From: Candidatus Omnitrophota bacterium
GTDB taxonomy: Bacteria; Omnitrophota; Gorgyraeia; Gorgyraeales; Gorgyraeaceae
Assembly: GCA_018901615.1 (NCBI GenBank)
Contig: JAHIEN010000038.1
Location: forward strand, 1 to 7,834
Direction of reading: 5' to 3'
DNA length: 7,834 nucleotides
A program made the position numbers and the translations under genes. The notes under the pieces were generated by a model, which ran no database searches, had not been told where the DNA came from, and was given only the letters and a program-made list of their open reading frames with translations. Of this stretch, positions 5,933 through 7,834 are shown in pieces. How positions within the stretch are numbered: the first letter of the stretch is position 1; each line of letters begins with the position of its first letter.

Positions 5933-5962
5933 CGTCAAAAATATTCAGTTGTCTCTATTTAA

Positions 5963-5990
5963 AGTATGCCACAGAAAAATAGAATTACAA
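5963..5990 (-). promoter_or_regulatory. Probable promoter of the riboswitch-rlpA-like unit
   Basis: On the minus strand TTGTAA (5990-5985, overlapping the phoH stop codon) and CATACT (5968-5963) are spaced 16 bp apart. Transcription would start near 5955, about 20 bases before the aptamer, which suits a riboswitch leader. Both hexamers depart from consensus, and read-through from phoH is an alternative source of transcript. Confidence 0.45.
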
Positions 5991-7277
5991 GAGTTCTGCT
6001 GCCAGGTTTGCCAGGCTTGAGCGTTCGTTGCGGGTCAAGAGTACGTGGCCGAACATCTCCTGGCCCTTCATTTTCTCTACCGCGTAACTCAGGCCATTTG
6101 ATGATGAATCAAGGTATGGGCTATCTATCTGGTAGGGGTCGCCTGTTAAAACCATCTTTGTGTGGTTTCCCGCGCGGGTTACAACAGTTTTTATTTCGTG
6201 CGGGGTCAGGTTCTGCGCCTCATCTATTACTATAAATTGATTAGGGATGCTCCGGCCTCTCATATATGTCAGGGCCTCCAGCTGTAAAAAATCAGAATCT
6301 ATAAGGTCTTCTATGTGTTCTTTTCGCTTGCGAATCGTAAGTATATATTCGAGGTTGTCATAGATAGGCTGCATCCAGTTGAGGAGCTTTTCTTCTTTTG
6401 TGCCCGGGAGATACCCTATGTCTCTTCCCATTGGGATCACAGGGCGCGACACCAGCATCCTTTTATACGCGTGCTCGTCCACTGTCTTTTTAAGCCCGGC
6501 CGCGAGGCCCAGAAGCGTCTTTCCTGTCCCTGCCTTACCCACAAGCGTAACAAGCTTTACATTGTCATCCATTAAAAGGTCAAAGGCTATTGCCTGCTCT
6601 TTGTTCCTTGGCTTTATCCCCCAGACATCATTTATATCCTGCCTGAGCGCCACAGCACCTTTTTGCTTCAGGGAATATCTCGCGAGGGCTGTGTGTTTAT
6701 CATTGGAATTGTCTATAAGTAAAAAATATTGGTTTGGGAATAACCCCCCGTCTTTTATCCCAAGAAACTTCTTTTCGTAAAATAAGTCTATGTCTTTCTT
6801 GTCTACAAGGACCTCTTTCCAGCCCACGTACAAGCGGCCCATGTCCACCTTTTGCTTTTCAAAGTCAACTGCCCTTATGCCGAGAGCATCTGCCTTGACG
6901 CGAGCGTTTATGTCTTTAGAGACAAATATTACCTGGTTTCCTTTTTTCTGAAGGTCATACGCGACCATTAAGATCTTGTTGTCGCGCACTTCAGGGGAAA
7001 GATCCAGAAGGCCCTTTATCTCTACGTGCATGACAATGCGCAATACGCCGCCTGTCTCAAGAGGCACGCCCTCGCCTAATCTGCCGCGCTCTCTCAATTC
7101 ATCAAGCATTCTTATAGTGGCGCGCGCGTTACGGCCTTTTTCATCGCTGTCTTTTTTGAATATGTCAAGCTCCTCTATGACATCTATAGGCAGGACCACT
7201 TCATTGTCGGCGAACGCGGTGAGCGCCGAGGCGTTATGAAGAAGCACATTAGTATCCAGGACAAATATCTTTCGCAT
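5985..7277 (-). CDS. PIN-domain PhoH-family ATPase (PhoH2/YlaK type)
   Basis: A 430-residue cytoplasmic protein. Residues 1-140 are a PIN ribonuclease domain with acidic residues expected to bind metal: D8 in LDTNVLL, E35/E36 in IEELD, D99 in RDNK and D122 in SKD. Residues about 222-430 are a PhoH ATPase domain with Walker A GKAGTGKT (247-254), SRPVIPMGRDIGYLPG (277-292), Walker B VIDEAQN (350-356) and TGDPYQID (378-385). The length and domain order match bacterial PhoH2/YlaK proteins. Family members are described as RNA helicase-nucleases; the natural RNA target is generally unclear, and nothing here identifies one. No antitoxin-like small gene lies upstream, unlike the PhoAT-PhoH2 pair of mycobacteria. 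All expected motifs are intact. The ATG at 7277 has no Shine-Dalgarno and lies very close to the predicted transcription start. It is unlikely to be linked functionally to the riboswitch that begins after its stop codon. Confidence 0.95.
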   Translation of the reverse strand: MRKIFVLDTNVLLHNASALTAFADNEVVLPIDVIEELDIFKKDSDEKGRNARATIRMLDELRERGRLGEGVPLETGGVLRIVMHVEIKGLLDLSPEVRDNKILMVAYDLQKKGNQVIFVSKDINARVKADALGIRAVDFEKQKVDMGRLYVGWKEVLVDKKDIDLFYEKKFLGIKDGGLFPNQYFLLIDNSNDKHTALARYSLKQKGAVALRQDINDVWGIKPRNKEQAIAFDLLMDDNVKLVTLVGKAGTGKTLLGLAAGLKKTVDEHAYKRMLVSRPVIPMGRDIGYLPGTKEEKLLNWMQPIYDNLEYILTIRKRKEHIEDLIDSDFLQLEALTYMRGRSIPNQFIVIDEAQNLTPHEIKTVVTRAGNHTKMVLTGDPYQIDSPYLDSSSNGLSYAVEKMKGQEMFGHVLLTRNERSSLANLAAELL

Positions 7278-7287
7278 AGCTTATATT

Positions 7288-7315
7288 ATTATACACATTG
7301 TTTAATAAATTTCAA
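7288..7315 (-). promoter_or_regulatory. Promoter of the PIN-PhoH gene, giving a near-leaderless mRNA
   Basis: On the minus strand TTGAAA (7315-7310) and a perfect TATAAT (7293-7288) are separated by 16 bp. The expected start of transcription is near 7281, four bases from the ATG at 7277, so the mRNA would have almost no leader, consistent with the missing Shine-Dalgarno. Confidence 0.6.
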
Positions 7316-7337
7316 CACTTAATTCTGATTCACATAG

Positions 7338-7370
7338 TCAAGTGTTCGAGGCTTAACCTCGAACACTTGA
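7338..7370. repeat. Perfect 14-bp inverted repeat between the porin terminator and the phoH promoter
   Basis: TCAAGTGTTCGAGG (7338-7351) is mirrored exactly at 7357-7370 around a five-base CTTAA loop. No T tract follows on either strand, so it is not an ordinary terminator. It lies about 25 bases upstream of the phoH -35 box. It could be an operator, an RNA hairpin in read-through transcript, or a small REP-like unit. Confidence 0.75.
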
Positions 7371-7407
7371 AAAAAATCCCCTGAAGGATCACTCCTCCAG
7401 GGGATTT
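7370..7407 (-). terminator. Intrinsic terminator of the porin gene
   Basis: On the minus strand AAATCCCC starts a 15-bp stem (7407-7393 with 7388-7374, one mismatch) with a four-base loop, ending in a run of seven U residues (7376-7370). It lies 23 bases after the porin stop codon. The final U residues overlap the stem foot, as is common. Confidence 0.92.
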
Positions 7408-7430
7408 TAGTATTACCTGTAAAACTAAAC

Positions 7431-7834
7431 TTAGAAGGCTACATCCAAAGTTGCTAAGACCTGGACTGCTGTTTCTGCATTCTCTTGTGCGCCAGTTGCG
7501 CCACCGAATGCATCGCCTGGGCTGAAATAACCAGCAGAAAGACCCATCTTAACATCTTCTGTATAATCATAGTTAAGAGCAAGGTCTACTTCGAAACCAA
7601 GGTCGTCATCTGCCTTCATGTAGTAGTTGGCTGCTGTAATGTTGCTCGGCGTTGCTGCTGTTCCCTGACTCATCTGCTGATTGTCCTGAGCAACAAGCTT
7701 TTCATCCAGCCAGAACTTGTAATAATCAAGGCTGACTGTGAGGTCCTGAATAGGAGAAATGCTGCCACCCACATTCAATATGTCAGCATTACTATTCTGG
7801 CCAACATTCACGCCACTAAGGATATAGTTCGCAA
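7431..7834 (-). CDS. Outer-membrane beta-barrel porin, C-terminal part (5' end outside the window)
   Basis: The reading frame is open through the window edge at 7834, so only the last 134 or so residues are present; a GTG at 7811 is internal, not a start. The visible part shows alternating polar/apolar strands separated by turns rich in Asn, Asp and Gly, such as LTVSLDYYKFWL, GFEVDLALNYDYTEDVKMGLSAGYFSPG and a final strand ending VLATLDVAF. The terminal Phe is the usual BAM recognition signal of outer-membrane proteins. The YxYTEDVKxGLxxGYFxPGDAF pattern resembles the last strands of alginate-export/AlgE-like porins, but the family name is tentative. No cysteines are present in the visible part. 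It shows that the host has an outer membrane. A strong terminator follows, so it is transcribed separately from phoH. Confidence 0.85.
   Translation of the reverse strand, partial: ANYILSGVNVGQNSNADILNVGGSISPIQDLTVSLDYYKFWLDEKLVAQDNQQMSQGTAATPSNITAANYYMKADDDLGFEVDLALNYDYTEDVKMGLSAGYFSPGDAFGGATGAQENAETAVQVLATLDVAF

Noticed and set aside
6379..6780. A 133-codon plus-strand ORF
   Set aside because: It is a shadow of the PIN-PhoH gene on the other strand, with no recognisable motif or ribosome binding site.
7338..7370. The palindrome as a second terminator
   Set aside because: On the minus strand the U tract lies before it, not after it, and on the plus strand it is followed by A residues.
7431..7811. 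A complete 126-residue gene starting at 7811
   Set aside because: The start codon is GTG, the frame stays open to the window edge and the product lacks a signal peptide, so the gene is cut by the edge.

Overview
This window looks like a chromosomal stretch from an uncultivated Gram-negative bacterium. All five supported genes lie on the minus strand, so transcription runs from position 7834 towards position 1. An outer-membrane porin tail, signal peptides on periplasmic or secreted proteins, a multi-PKD protein and intergenic palindromes of the CCCTTCGACAGGCTCAGGG type are compatible with Candidatus Omnitrophota or a related lineage. That assignment is inference; there is no rRNA or marker gene here to settle it. 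No phage, transposase, CRISPR or tRNA was seen.

Layout in the direction of transcription. (1) 7834-7431: C-terminal part of an outer-membrane beta-barrel protein, cut by the window edge, followed by a strong terminator and a separate perfect 14-bp palindrome. (2) 7277-5985: a PIN-PhoH ATPase with its own promoter and almost no leader. (3) 5984-5728: a regulatory leader with a probable promoter, a clear cyclic-di-GMP-I (GEMM-I) riboswitch aptamer, an intrinsic terminator and a REP-like palindrome. (4) 5727-5344: a small secreted RlpA-like double-psi beta-barrel protein whose stop codon sits inside its own terminator hairpin. (5) 5199-2647: an 850-residue secreted protein with six PKD repeats, behind a perfect-consensus sigma70 promoter and a perfect Shine-Dalgarno, ending in a terminator. 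(6) 2560-458: a three-part membrane protein with a 5'-nucleotidase-like phosphoesterase domain, a CxxC thioredoxin-like domain and a CcdA/DsbD-type membrane domain. (7) 411-66: a 346-bp nearly symmetrical palindromic element that itself contains REP-like units.

The two most notable items are these. The c-di-GMP riboswitch has a readable switching mechanism: part of the aptamer's GAAA-loop hairpin can form an uninterrupted 15-bp helix (two G.U pairs) with the 5' arm and loop of the terminator. The two folds are mutually exclusive, which predicts that ligand binding turns the RlpA-like gene off. Next to it, the PKD protein has a pair of cysteines at the same place in each of its six repeats, and the next gene downstream is a transmembrane thiol-redox protein. 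This suggests, without proving, that the fusion protein maintains the disulfides of the PKD protein. Envelope remodelling (RlpA-like), a large surface or periplasmic adhesin-like protein and thiol relay would then form a c-di-GMP-linked envelope neighbourhood. Each unit nevertheless has its own terminator, so they are not one simple operon.
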